The notes: a model not told the origin generated them from the letters alone. 12,101 nucleotides of DNA from an uncultured Chloroflexota bacterium (GCA_903837815.1 CAILWD010000679.1:1-12101); one strand, 5' to 3'; counted from the stretch's first letter, positions 1 through 7,491 are shown. Translations and numbers: made by a program.

Positions 1-28
1 CTCAGGGAATCACGACTGGGCGTGTAAT

Positions 29-71
29 ATCAGTGAATCAGCGTAGATCAGCGCGCTTCGCGATCTGCGTC
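29..71. repeat. Degenerate ATCAG-type short repeats with an imperfect hairpin
   Basis: ATCAG recurs at 29-33, 37-41 and 47-51, and ATCTGCG follows at 63-69. AGATC (45-49) and CGCG (52-55) are answered by CGCG (59-62) and GATCT (62-66), giving an imperfect hairpin. Similar degenerate 'atcagcg/atctgcg' strings are common in intergenic DNA of several environmental bacterial groups, which is general knowledge and not checked here. It lies about 110 nt past the stop of the leftward cyclase gene. The rest of 1-121 shows nothing I can name. Confidence 0.35.
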
Positions 72-121
72 CCGATTTTATTTCCGATAGAGTCTAGTAA
101 ACGGTTGAATCTCAAACGAGT

Positions 122-205
122 TTAAATGGCTGCGCCATTCTCTCCGGTATCGAGCAGGCTGGCGATTTCATCAACCTGGCCGTCAGTTTTGTTGCCTGAC
201 GATTA
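122..205 (-). other. Short coding-like tail, possible frameshifted remnant
   Basis: Between two TAA stops on the minus strand lies a 26-codon open stretch reading SSGNKTDGQVDEIASLLDTG then ENGAAI. It has no ATG, GTG or TTG start and partly overlaps the end of the cyclase gene in another frame. The composition looks protein-like, with an amphipathic DEIASLL run, so it might be a C-terminal tail that lost its frame or part of a decayed gene. A chance open stretch is equally possible. Confidence 0.2.
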
Positions 206-767
206 CGCGGCAGGGCGCGCCCGAAGTGGCGACCAGTTTGAGCGGCAGGGCAAACAACTTGCCGCCGGGTTTGACCAATTGAGCGGCGTCTTCATCCACA
301 TTTTCGACGAGGTATTTATCTGCCTGAGCCAGCGCGCGATTGAAGTGGAAGACATCCCGCCCTTTCACGCTGATATCGAACACGATGACCCACACGCGGC
401 AGGGCAGCGCCAGCAGGGAGTTGAAGACTTCCTCCGAAATTTCCACCCCGGTTTTGGATTTGAGGAACAGGATGGGCTCGCCGCGATAATCCAATTCGCC
501 GGTTTCCAGGTCGAACAGGCAATACTTTCCAAGCAGGAAATCCACTGGCAACGCGCCGAGGTCTGCGCCGCCTTCCATAAAATGAGATGGAGCGTCGATG
601 TGCGTGCCGCACTGAGTCCCCAGCGAAACGCGCGAGACTTTGTATCCCTGGCTTTGCACCGAACACCAGTCTTCGACCAGAAGAGGCGGGTCGGAATAAT
701 TCTCTTCGGCGTAGATGGGCAGGGTTTCGTCGAGGGGCTTTGTCAGGTCGAGGATTTCGATGCTCAT
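183..767 (-). CDS. Cyclase family protein (kynurenine formamidase-like metallohydrolase)
   Basis: 194-residue protein of the cyclase/kynurenine formamidase superfamily. The family hydrolyses amide or ester bonds with a divalent metal centre, usually in the cytoplasm; the substrate here is unknown. The signature HxGTHxDxPxH appears at residues 52-62, but the first His is Gln (Q52), while H56, D58, P60 and H62 are kept. The downstream family motif with H141 (FHF) and E155 (VEN) is present, followed by the usual LPLKL...GAPCRVIV C-terminal strand. N-terminal ILDLTKPL is also typical. Length is slightly short for the family (about 200-230). The ATG overlaps the TGA of the upstream MOSC gene (ATGA), so translation is probably coupled. 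Kynurenine pathway genes are absent nearby, so a kynB name is not justified. Confidence 0.85.
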   Translation of the reverse strand: MSIEILDLTKPLDETLPIYAEENYSDPPLLVEDWCSVQSQGYKVSRVSLGTQCGTHIDAPSHFMEGGADLGALPVDFLLGKYCLFDLETGELDYRGEPILFLKSKTGVEISEEVFNSLLALPCRVWVIVFDISVKGRDVFHFNRALAQADKYLVENVDEDAAQLVKPGGKLFALPLKLVATSGAPCRVIVRQQN

Positions 768-1417
768 GGTTTTTGCGCCAACAAGGTTTCCAACTCTTTT
801 TCGAGGTCGATGCGGGAACGGGCTGAGATGGGCGCGTCGAGGTTTCGCCGCAAGATTTCCTCCGTTTTATCCTTCTCGTAGTAGTCGCGATACATTTGGA
901 CAAGGGACAGGGTCGCGCCGCTGTATTTTTCGAGTCGCACTTCATCGCCGGCTTGAACCAATCCCTCTTTGATGACCCGGCAATACATACCTGGTCGCTC
1001 CGCCTTGCGGAATTTTTTAACCCATTGGGGGTCTGACATCCGCGTGGCAAAAGTCCCGCAGGGGATGCGCGGGGCGGTGATTTGCAGGGTTACTGCGCCA
1101 ACGTGGAGATAATCGCCGATGTTGAAACTTCCGCTTTCCAGCCCGCTGATGGTGAGGTTTTCGCCGAACATGCCGGGGGCGAACTCCCTTTCGAATTCGT
1201 TTGCCCACCATTCATAATCCCGGCTGCCGTAGACGTAAATCGCCTGGTCTGGTCCGCCGTGATGTTTTGTGTCGCAGATGGCGTCGCCCTCGATGCCGAG
1301 GGATTTTATTTCCACCGCGCCGCTCAGGGGCATTTTATAGATGCCTGTCGTTTCGACATAATCCTTGCGTTGTTGCGTTTGTTCCTTGCCAATGTTGATG
1401 CTGACGAGTTTCATCAT
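764..1417 (-). CDS. MOSC domain-containing protein, YiiM-like
   Basis: 217-residue MOSC protein. MOSC domains occur in molybdenum-cofactor sulfurases and, as in YiiM, YcbX and mARC relatives, in proteins that handle Moco or reduce N-hydroxylated compounds; YiiM is linked to detoxifying N-hydroxylated bases. Visible signatures are GIEGDAICD (41-49), KHHGGPDQAIYVY (51-63), PGMFGENLTISGL (81-93) and PRIPCGTFA (116-124). C120 matches the conserved MOSC cysteine proposed as Moco ligand. Residues past about 165 form a helical tail like the small C-terminal helical domain of YiiM. Two adjacent ATGs could start it; GGAG lies about 12-15 nt upstream, so the choice is uncertain by one codon. It begins 35 bp after the small membrane protein and overlaps the cyclase by 4 bp, indicating one operon. 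Confidence 0.9.
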   Translation of the reverse strand: MMKLVSINIGKEQTQQRKDYVETTGIYKMPLSGAVEIKSLGIEGDAICDTKHHGGPDQAIYVYGSRDYEWWANEFEREFAPGMFGENLTISGLESGSFNIGDYLHVGAVTLQITAPRIPCGTFATRMSDPQWVKKFRKAERPGMYCRVIKEGLVQAGDEVRLEKYSGATLSLVQMYRDYYEKDKTEEILRRNLDAPISARSRIDLEKELETLLAQKP

Positions 1418-1452
1418 GATTTTTCCAGTCTCCAGGTTTTAATTGAAATCGA

Positions 1453-1800
1453 TTACCGAGCCTGCCACATCGCTTCTGCCACGCCGATCGAGACCAGCAG
1501 GGATGTGAATGCCAGCCCGCTTCCGAGAAATGTAGTAACAATTACAGACAAGATCACCGACAATATCCCGTTCCAGTTGAATTTTTGAATGAAGAGTTTG
1601 GTCAGCCACCATGAAAGGAAGGCGCAGAGGATAATCCCCACTCCCTGGCAGGCAAAGGCTGTCAGCAACGAGGCGTTTCCCTCCCTCTCGCTAAACCCGT
1701 TGAGCATGACCACTTGTCCAAAGGTAAGAATAAGGCCGAAGAGAATGAGAAAGATAATAGTAAGGACGGATGAAACAATGGAAGGGATTTTGGTTGGCAT
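1453..1800 (-). CDS. Small hydrophobic membrane protein, unknown function
   Basis: 115-residue protein that I do not recognise. Hydrophobic segments lie at about residues 8-34, 43-68 and 79-110, the last long enough to be one long or two short helices, so 3 or 4 membrane spans. A short polar loop (about 35-42, GFSEREGN) separates the first two. There is no catalytic motif. AGGAG lies 9 nt upstream of the ATG, an unusually clear ribosome site for this window and good support for a real gene. It is probably the first gene of a leftward group with the MOSC and cyclase genes. A TAAAAT box on the minus strand (1825 to 1820) could be its -10, but no -35 sits at the right distance. Confidence 0.75.
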   Translation of the reverse strand: MPTKIPSIVSSVLTIIFLILFGLILTFGQVVMLNGFSEREGNASLLTAFACQGVGIILCAFLSWWLTKLFIQKFNWNGILSVILSVIVTTFLGSGLAFTSLLVSIGVAEAMWQAR

Positions 1801-1905
1801 GGGTTGATCTCCTGCGGAGATTTTACCTTCTTCGCATGTCAGAGTGGGTAAAATGCCCCCAGTGGCAATGCAGTAAAATAATGCGAAAACTTATCGAGAG
1901 GAAAC

Positions 1906-2502
1906 ATGAAAAATAAAAGAAAATATCTGGCTGTTCTTTCCGCTTTTCTCACAGGGCTTTTTGTTTTTATCGTTGTGGGGTTGGCGCTGGCGGACCGTAT
2001 TTTGTCCAGGGTCGAGCAATATCTTCTGGAAAACAGGTCGCTAAAAGTGGGAGCCGCTGCTCCAGACTTTGAACTTACCTCGTTGAATGGTGAAACCATC
2101 CGCCTAAGTCAATTTAAAGGTCAGCCGGTTTTACTCTCCATTGGCGCATCCTGGTGCCCCGATTGCCGTCTCGAAGCTCCATTGCTCCAGAAACTTCATG
2201 AAGAACATCCCGAACTTGTTGTCTTGATGGTTGACAGCGGCGAAGAACGGGACGTTGTTCAGGGTTTTGCCGATGAATTTGGCATGACATTTCCCGTCCT
2301 TTTGGATCAGGATGAAAAGTTGATGGAACTGTATCAGGTGTTTGCCATTCCAACAAATTATTTCCTCGATGCCGACGGCATGATCAGGGCGAAGTTCATC
2401 GAACAGGTTTCGCCTGATTTGATTGTAGAAGGTCTCCTCTTGATCGGCATCAGCCAGACATCTGAGGCGTTGCGCTTGGCATTCGAGACGGTTGCCGTGT
2501 AA
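1906..2502 (+). CDS. TlpA/ResA-like membrane-anchored thiol:disulfide protein
   Basis: 198-residue redoxin/AhpC-TSA-type thioredoxin-fold protein. An uncleaved signal anchor spans about residues 8-29 after a basic MKNKRK start, so the redox domain should face the outside. The domain starts at VGAAAPDFELTSLNGETIRLSQFKG (split here: VGAAAPDFEL at 48-57, then LSQFKG), carries the active site WCPDC (C84, C87) and the cis-Pro loop AIPT (P149) before YFLD. Family members reduce or oxidise disulfides in exported proteins, for example in cytochrome c maturation; the partner here is unknown and no ccm/ccs gene is visible. GAGAGG lies 4 nt before the ATG. A TAAAAT box at 1874-1879 may be its -10. The gene is divergent from the small membrane protein and ends in its own terminator. 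Confidence 0.9.
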   Translation: MKNKRKYLAVLSAFLTGLFVFIVVGLALADRILSRVEQYLLENRSLKVGAAAPDFELTSLNGETIRLSQFKGQPVLLSIGASWCPDCRLEAPLLQKLHEEHPELVVLMVDSGEERDVVQGFADEFGMTFPVLLDQDEKLMELYQVFAIPTNYFLDADGMIRAKFIEQVSPDLIVEGLLLIGISQTSEALRLAFETVAV

Positions 2503-2519
2503 TCGAAAAATACACATAC

Positions 2520-2551
2520 AAACCTCAAAGTTATTGGGCTTTGAGGTTTTT
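2520..2551 (+). terminator. Rho-independent terminator after the TlpA-like gene
   Basis: An 11-bp perfect stem, AAACCTCAAAG (2520-2530) against CTTTGAGGTTT (2539-2549), with an 8-nt loop and a T run at 2547-2551. It begins 17 nt after the TAA and separates the redoxin from the transporter promoter. Confidence 0.85.
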
Positions 2552-2574
2552 CATTTCCGCACAGGGCGATGGAG

Positions 2575-2580
2575 TAAAAT
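2575..2580 (+). promoter_or_regulatory. -10 box TAAAAT of a probably leaderless transcript
   Basis: TAAAAT ends 6 nt before the ATG at 2587, so a start 7 nt downstream would coincide with the A of the ATG. GGAG at 2571-2574 is 12 nt from the ATG, too far for a usual ribosome site. No good -35 is seen at 16-18 nt (best TCATTT, 2551-2556). The identical spacing recurs at the histidine kinase gene. Confidence 0.45.
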
Positions 2581-2586
2581 ACTTTC

Positions 2587-4206
2587 ATGCACCTTCTTGC
2601 TGAATCAATGCTTGTCCTTTTTGCCATCCTGACCCTCGGCGCATGGATCGGGCAGTGGTCATGGCGCGGAATTTCGCTGGGAACGGCAGGCGTGCTCTTC
2701 GCCGCGCTGGTCTTCGGACACTTTGGGATGAGCGTCCCGAAGGAAGTGATGGACCTGGGGTTGCTGCTCTTCGTCTACGCCGTCGGGTTGACGGCTGGAC
2801 CAAGTTTCTTCCGCACCTTCCGCCGCCGGGGAATGCAGTTTGTCGTCCTTGCGCTGGTCATTGTTGGCACGGGAGCGGTTCTCACGGCATTGACCGCCTT
2901 CCTGCTAAAACTATCGCCCGCCCTCGCCGCCGGACTTTACACCGGCGCCCTCACCTGCACCCCCGCCCTTGCCGCCGTGCTGGATGTGTTGCACCGCGTC
3001 GCGCCCGATTCCGCGCCGCTTGCCTCGGTTGGATATGGCATTGCCTATCCGTTCAGCATGATCAGCATGGTGTTGTTGATTCAATTTCTACCGGGGTTGC
3101 TCAAGCGCCCGGTCAAACATGAAGAAGAAAAATGGCTCAAGGAAAAAGCCATCGAAACGCCGGGACTGGTCGCACACCAGTTCCGTATCACCAACCCGAA
3201 TTGCGAAGGGCGGACGGTGGCGGAAGTCAACCCGCGGCGGCTGGCACAGGTCAACCTTTCGCGCATCAAACACGGCGACCGCGTCTTCGCCGCCAAGCCT
3301 GAATCCATCCTCCATCTTGGCGATGTGGTGATGGCTGTCGGCGCGGCAGATGAACTCGATAAGATGACCCTTCTGCTTGGCGAGCGCACCGACGAGCGCA
3401 TGGATGTCAACGCCGAAGCCTTGAGCATGGACGTGGAAGTGATGGATGAATCGCTGACCGGCAAAACGCTTGCCGCCATGCGCGTTTGGGAACAGTATAC
3501 GGTGGTCATCACCCGCATCCGCCGCCAGGGATTGGAGATTGCCCCGCATGGCAATGTCACCCTCGAAATGGGCGACGGCATCCGCGTGGTCGGCGAGAAG
3601 TCGGCAGTTGAAGCGTTTATCCACCGGGTGCAAGGCTCGCCGCGACGCGCCAGCGAAACCAGCATGACGGCGTACCTCGTCGGCTTGCTGGTCGGCGTTT
3701 TTGTGGGATTGATCCCCGTGCCGCTTGGGGAAGGCGTGACCGTCAAGCTCGGCATGGCGGGCGGAGTTTTCCTCACCTCGCTGTTGATCGGCCACTTCGG
3801 GCGGATCGGACCTTTCAGGCTGTACGTCCCTCCCGCCGCTAAAAACCTCACCCGCGAACTCGGCTTGATGCTCTTCCTTGCCGGGGCTGGCACCAATGCC
3901 GGCGCGCATCTCGTGGACGTGCTGCAAGATCAGGGCGGGACGCTTCTTTTGGCGGGCGCAATCATTACCCTGCTTTCCGCGCTGGCTGGTTTGGTGGTGA
4001 TGGTCAAAATCTACAAGTTGAATTTGCTTTCCGCAATGGGTTCCCTGACCGCCGCCATGACCAATCCGCCTGCGCTGGCATCTGCCAACAACCAGACCGA
4101 AACCGACCTGCCCTCCATTGCTTATGCCAGCACCTACCCAGTGGCGTTGATCTTCAAGATTCTTCTCGCCCAGGCGCTGGTGGAAATTTTGGGAAGGTTG
4201 TTGTAA
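2587..4206 (+). CDS. AspT/YidE/YbjL-like aspartate:alanine exchanger family transporter with two TrkA_C domains
   Basis: 539-residue inner-membrane transporter of the AAEX family (AspT, E. coli YidE/YbjL). The architecture is complete: five or so membrane helices (about 1-170), a cytosolic pair of TrkA_C (RCK-C) domains (about 198-266 and 280-350), then a second membrane half (about 360-539). The signature LGLLLFVYAVGLTAGPSFF occupies 57-75; the matching second-half signature is RELGLMLFLAGAGTNAG (423-439). The two halves also share the LT..PALA motif, at 117-131 (GALTCTPALAAV) and 485-499 (SLTAAMTNPPALAS), as expected from internal duplication. Characterised members exchange aspartate for alanine; most are of unknown substrate, so I would not name it aspT. 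Length is normal. Start chosen at 2587 because the transmembrane segment begins directly and the -10 box abuts it. Confidence 0.9.
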   Translation: MHLLAESMLVLFAILTLGAWIGQWSWRGISLGTAGVLFAALVFGHFGMSVPKEVMDLGLLLFVYAVGLTAGPSFFRTFRRRGMQFVVLALVIVGTGAVLTALTAFLLKLSPALAAGLYTGALTCTPALAAVLDVLHRVAPDSAPLASVGYGIAYPFSMISMVLLIQFLPGLLKRPVKHEEEKWLKEKAIETPGLVAHQFRITNPNCEGRTVAEVNPRRLAQVNLSRIKHGDRVFAAKPESILHLGDVVMAVGAADELDKMTLLLGERTDERMDVNAEALSMDVEVMDESLTGKTLAAMRVWEQYTVVITRIRRQGLEIAPHGNVTLEMGDGIRVVGEKSAVEAFIHRVQGSPRRASETSMTAYLVGLLVGVFVGLIPVPLGEGVTVKLGMAGGVFLTSLLIGHFGRIGPFRLYVPPAAKNLTRELGLMLFLAGAGTNAGAHLVDVLQDQGGTLLLAGAIITLLSALAGLVVMVKIYKLNLLSAMGSLTAAMTNPPALASANNQTETDLPSIAYASTYPVALIFKILLAQALVEILGRLL

Positions 4207-4217
4207 AACTGGTTTGT

Positions 4218-4273
4218 ATGCCCAAAGTCAGGAGACTTTGGACTCCAAAATCTCCAGATTTTAGGCTTGGCAT
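4218..4273. repeat. Branched palindrome (three-way-junction fold)
   Basis: ATGCC (4218-4222) pairs with GGCAT (4269-4273). Inside sit two hairpins: CAAAGTC (4223-4229)/GACTTTG (4234-4240) with loop AGGA, and CCAAAATC (4245-4252)/GATTTTAGG (4257-4265, one bulged A) with loop TCCA. The two hairpins have related arms and 4-nt loops. The element sits between the transporter stop and the bidirectional terminator. It may be a dispersed palindromic element or a 3'-UTR structure; copy number in the genome is unknown. Confidence 0.5.
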
Positions 4274-4275
4274 GA

Positions 4276-4317
4276 AAAGAAGAAATCCTCCGGGAGAACC
4301 CGGAGGATTTCTTCTTT
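4276..4317. terminator. Bidirectional intrinsic terminator between convergent genes
   Basis: A perfect 19-bp stem (4276-4294 against 4299-4317) with the 4-nt loop AGAA. The core is ATCCTCCGGG and the base is an A/G-rich arm facing a T/C-rich arm, so each strand ends in TTTCTTCTTT. It stops transcription of the transporter from the left and of the hydrolase from the right, whose stop codon begins 7 nt away. Confidence 0.9.
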
Positions 4318-4323
4318 AGCCCT

Positions 4324-6339
4324 TCACTGCGAAAGGTCTATCGTCTCACCGCCGTACTCGCCGCTGACAGAGGACGAATCATCGGAATAGTTATACATGT
4401 AAACGAGATTCCCCTCCTTCACCCCGCTGACCTGCGTCTCAAAAGTGGTAATGCCGCTGTCGTACTCATATCCCCCGCTGCCGGTCAACGCAAAGCCTTT
4501 TACGAATTCGCATTTTTCGAAGGTGTAGGCTTCGCCCGCGTCACTGGGCCCGAAGGTGAAAGAGCCGCCAAACGGGCACGCGACGGATGTGTCTTCGGTA
4601 AAGTAACTGTAGTAATACTCAGGCAGGAGTTGCATCTCGCCTTCGATTGCCTGGAAGGTCGCCAGCACATCCTTGTAATCGCCCGCGTTTGACGGGCTGA
4701 GCGGTGGGTAGGGACTGGCGGCATCGGTTCCCCAATCTTCACAGACGATTTCACGCTCGGATGGAAGCGTGCCATCCATCATAAAATCGGTGATATAAGA
4801 ATCCGGGCACGCGTAGCCCCAGCCGTATATCGAGTGATGTCCGCCTTCCACATAAAGGTGGTAACCATTTGACAGGCGCTCGAAGACAGCCTTCCCCTCC
4901 TCGAAGGGTGTGGCAGGGTCGAGGGTGGCGTTCAAAACAAAGGTCGGGATTCCTTCGGCAACCAGAGGCGCGGCGGGTTGTTCCTCCGATGGAGAACTGG
5001 GCCAGAAGGCGCAATCCAATCCGCCGTAAATCATGCCATCGATGCGCGGCACAGCCCCATTCGAGGCTTGCCCGGCTTCGATGGTCTGCGAGATTTTTTC
5101 CTCCTGTGTCCCGGTAAAAAACGAATCGTCGGTGCATACAACGCCCAGGAACATGGTGTCGGAGAACGTTGGGTCGCCGATGTATTCAAAGGTTGCCGGG
5201 TCGAGGGTGAGTTGCTCATACAACAACCGCGCCATGGGGACAAAATCACCTCGGTTGGCAAATGCCAGCGCCCGCAGGAAGAGAGTCCTGCTGCTGAGCG
5301 AATACATTTGATAGGCGGCGACAGATTCCCACTGGTTGAAGGTGAAGGAGCGTTTCACCTTTTCACCCGAAAGCAGGGGGAACTCATACGGAATGGGATT
5401 CTCGGAGGCTTGCCTGGCAAGTTTGTCATAGACCGCCACGGCATCCCCGCCCATATCTGCTTTGCACAACTCATCGGCGTTGCAGGCTTCGAGCGTGGCA
5501 ACCAGCACCTTGTCGAAAGCTTTTTCCTGCGAGAAGGAACTTTCCACGCCGGTCAGGGTCAGGTCGATGGTTCCGTCGAGTACCAGCCCGGAGAGGTGGT
5601 CGGGATGCGCAGCGGCATACGTCTGCGCGACGGCGGTTCCGTAACTCACGCCATATAGCATGAACTTTTCATCGCCGATGACCTGGCGGAAGGTCTCGAT
5701 ATCTTCAGCCACCTGATCTGTGCCGAAGAAGGCAAGTTTGGCAGGGTCGATTCCCATCTCAGCCACGCAGTTTTCCACGTATTTACGGGAACCTTCAATG
5801 GCTTTCTTTTGCTCCTCCGGGGTATCGTAACCTTCCTCACCAGCCACGTCGTACTCGGTTAAATATTCCATGAAATCTGCTGTGTAGGTGTTGGGGCAAG
5901 CCAGCGGATTCGATAAGCCAATACCGCGCTGGTCGAAGAAGACGATATCGTAGTGTTCGAGGATCTCATCAGGGAAAAGCCCCAAAAAGCCGGTGCTGAC
6001 TCCCTCTCCGCCCGGTCCGCCCGGAAAGGCTTGCACGTACATGCCGAACCTCTCTCCTGTGGCAGGGGCAACCGCAAAGACCACGTCGAGCGTTTCCGTG
6101 TTCGCCGCGTCGAAATGATTCAGCGGAACTTCGATGCTGACACAGGTGAAATCGGGATTTTCTTCGCAGGGTTTGCCGCCCAATTCAGCCAGCGTATCGG
6201 CGATCTCCGTACCGGCAGATTGAGCCGCTTCATCTGTCGCGGCGGGTTCCGTCGCCGTCGGCGCGGGCGTCGGAAACAGGAAATTGCACGACATGACCAG
6301 AATGCCAATCACAACAAAGAACAGTAATTTTTTCCTCAT
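4324..6339 (-). CDS. TAP-family alpha/beta-hydrolase lipoprotein (S33-like aminopeptidase)
   Basis: 671 residues from the ATG at 6339, chosen because AAGGAG lies 6 nt upstream and because a signal peptide follows at once; the ATG at 6405 would put 22 polar residues before it. The lipobox VMSC (C18) and a Pro/Thr linker (about 22-35) predict an exported, lipid-anchored protein. The hydrolase domain shows FPGGPGGEG (105-113, oxyanion loop), DQRGIGLSNP (136-145), and the nucleophile elbow GVSYGT (230-235, S232). The TAP-like C-terminal domain supplies D474 (ATLDPATP) and H501 or H502 (GGHHS). Relatives release N-terminal amino acids or tripeptides from peptides, so peptide scavenging outside the cell is likely. 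Residues about 545-671 are an added Tyr/Gly/Ser-rich domain with no motif I recognise. The gene is 71 bp downstream of the deacetylase gene. Confidence 0.88.
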   Translation of the reverse strand: MRKKLLFFVVIGILVMSCNFLFPTPAPTATEPAATDEAAQSAGTEIADTLAELGGKPCEENPDFTCVSIEVPLNHFDAANTETLDVVFAVAPATGERFGMYVQAFPGGPGGEGVSTGFLGLFPDEILEHYDIVFFDQRGIGLSNPLACPNTYTADFMEYLTEYDVAGEEGYDTPEEQKKAIEGSRKYVENCVAEMGIDPAKLAFFGTDQVAEDIETFRQVIGDEKFMLYGVSYGTAVAQTYAAAHPDHLSGLVLDGTIDLTLTGVESSFSQEKAFDKVLVATLEACNADELCKADMGGDAVAVYDKLARQASENPIPYEFPLLSGEKVKRSFTFNQWESVAAYQMYSLSSRTLFLRALAFANRGDFVPMARLLYEQLTLDPATFEYIGDPTFSDTMFLGVVCTDDSFFTGTQEEKISQTIEAGQASNGAVPRIDGMIYGGLDCAFWPSSPSEEQPAAPLVAEGIPTFVLNATLDPATPFEEGKAVFERLSNGYHLYVEGGHHSIYGWGYACPDSYITDFMMDGTLPSEREIVCEDWGTDAASPYPPLSPSNAGDYKDVLATFQAIEGEMQLLPEYYYSYFTEDTSVACPFGGSFTFGPSDAGEAYTFEKCEFVKGFALTGSGGYEYDSGITTFETQVSGVKEGNLVYMYNYSDDSSSVSGEYGGETIDLSQ

Positions 6340-6410
6340 GTTCTTCTCCTTTTTATTTTTAATGATGGAAGCGCACAATAAAACAAATGGAATCCCACCG
6401 CCCAATTCTC

Positions 6411-7424
6411 CTACGGCATGATCTCGTGAATCTTTCGGATTTGGGCGATGCGCGACTCGTGATCCGTTTCCCGCCCCGGAAACAGATCATTCACCTCCTG
6501 ACTTAACTTCGAGTTGGTCAATGCGTCGAAAACCGCTGCCGCCCCGTTGGCGACGTTTTGCGCGTCGTAGCCGCCTTCCAAAACGAAAACAATCCTTCCA
6601 CCGCAATGCTCTTCTGCAAGTTGTGCCAGTTTTTGCGAGAGGTTGAAAAAGCCGCGCGTCGATACGGCCAGAGAAGCGAGCGGGTCGCTCCAGTGCGCGT
6701 CGAACCCGGCGGAGACGAACAACATCTGCGGGCGGAAGCCTTCCACCACCGGCTGGATGATTTCTTCGGCCACCCGGGCAAAGACCCCGTCAGCGGCGCC
6801 AGCCTCCAGCGGCACGTTGACCAGCCTGCCGTGGGCGTGTGGCGCGTCATCGAGTCCGCCGCTGCCGGGGTAGATTCCCCGTTGATGGGTGGAGATAAAC
6901 CCGAAGCGTTCGTCGTTCAGACAGGCGGCTTGCGTGCCGTTGCCGTGATGAACGTCGAAATCCACCACCATCACCCGCTCCATCCCGCTTGCTAGCGCCT
7001 CCCGCGCGGCAATGGCAACGTTGTTGAAAATACAGAATCCCATCACGCGATCAGGCTCGGCGTGGTGTCCTGGCGGGCGGGCAATGGAAAATGCATTTTT
7101 TGCCTCACCATTTAAGACGGCGCGTGTACAGGAAATCGCACTGCCCGCTGCCAGCAAGGCATCGTCGTAAGAGGTCTTTGTCACATAAGTTGGGGCATGG
7201 TCTACAATTCCACCGCCCTGTTTGCAGACCTCCTCCACAGCCCGGATCAACTTTGGAGAATGCACCCGCGCCGCCTGCTCCACGGTTGCGGGTATCACAT
7301 CGATTGGTTCGGCATTTGCAAGCCTCGCAAATAGAGAAGGAAGTTTGTCAAGCCTGCGCGGGTTTTCGGGGTGATCGGGAAAATCATGCTCCGGTGAGAG
7401 GAGAAAGGTAAAGGCTGTTTTCAT
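6411..7424 (-). CDS. Histone deacetylase family protein (acetoin utilization/class II-like amidohydrolase)
   Basis: 337-residue zinc amidohydrolase of the arginase/deacetylase fold. Bacterial members remove acetyl groups from acetylated lysine or polyamines, or act with acetoin metabolism (AcuC). All catalytic landmarks are present: RPPGHHAE (116-123, H120/H121), DFDVHHGNGTQ (155-165, zinc ligands D157 and H159), SAGFDAH (238-244, zinc ligand D242) and LEGGYD (282-287, Y286). The RPPGHH and DVHHGNGT forms are closer to class II-type and acetylpolyamine amidohydrolase members than to AcuC. Start set at 7424 (MKTAF...), where family proteins begin; an ATG at 7505 would add 27 unrelated residues. 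No Shine-Dalgarno is seen; TTTAAT on the minus strand (7439 to 7434) would give a leader of only about 3 nt. No AcuA/AcuB neighbour. Confidence 0.92.
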   Translation of the reverse strand: MKTAFTFLLSPEHDFPDHPENPRRLDKLPSLFARLANAEPIDVIPATVEQAARVHSPKLIRAVEEVCKQGGGIVDHAPTYVTKTSYDDALLAAGSAISCTRAVLNGEAKNAFSIARPPGHHAEPDRVMGFCIFNNVAIAAREALASGMERVMVVDFDVHHGNGTQAACLNDERFGFISTHQRGIYPGSGGLDDAPHAHGRLVNVPLEAGAADGVFARVAEEIIQPVVEGFRPQMLFVSAGFDAHWSDPLASLAVSTRGFFNLSQKLAQLAEEHCGGRIVFVLEGGYDAQNVANGAAAVFDALTNSKLSQEVNDLFPGRETDHESRIAQIRKIHEIMP

Positions 7425-7491
7425 AATCGTTTGATTAAAACACCGATTCAACCTCAAAGGTAGCCCAAAAGTAACCTTCCTGCTGCCGCGC

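Noticed and set aside
126..881. 251-codon plus-strand open frame over the cyclase gene
   Set aside because: It is antisense to a protein with clear family motifs, its own translation has no recognisable domain, and it lacks a ribosome site.
1849..1879. TAAAAT boxes at 1849 and 1874 as firm promoters of the TlpA-like gene
   Set aside because: No -35 lies at 16-18 nt from either box; too weak to list as separate features.
3081..3927. Two long minus-strand open frames inside the transporter gene
   Set aside because: Both are shadows of the GC-rich transporter coding sequence: Arg/Ser-rich or low-complexity translation, no domain, no ribosome site.
6340..6405. Upstream ATG start for the hydrolase lipoprotein
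   Set aside because: It would bury the signal peptide behind 22 extra residues; the inner ATG has AAGGAG at good spacing.
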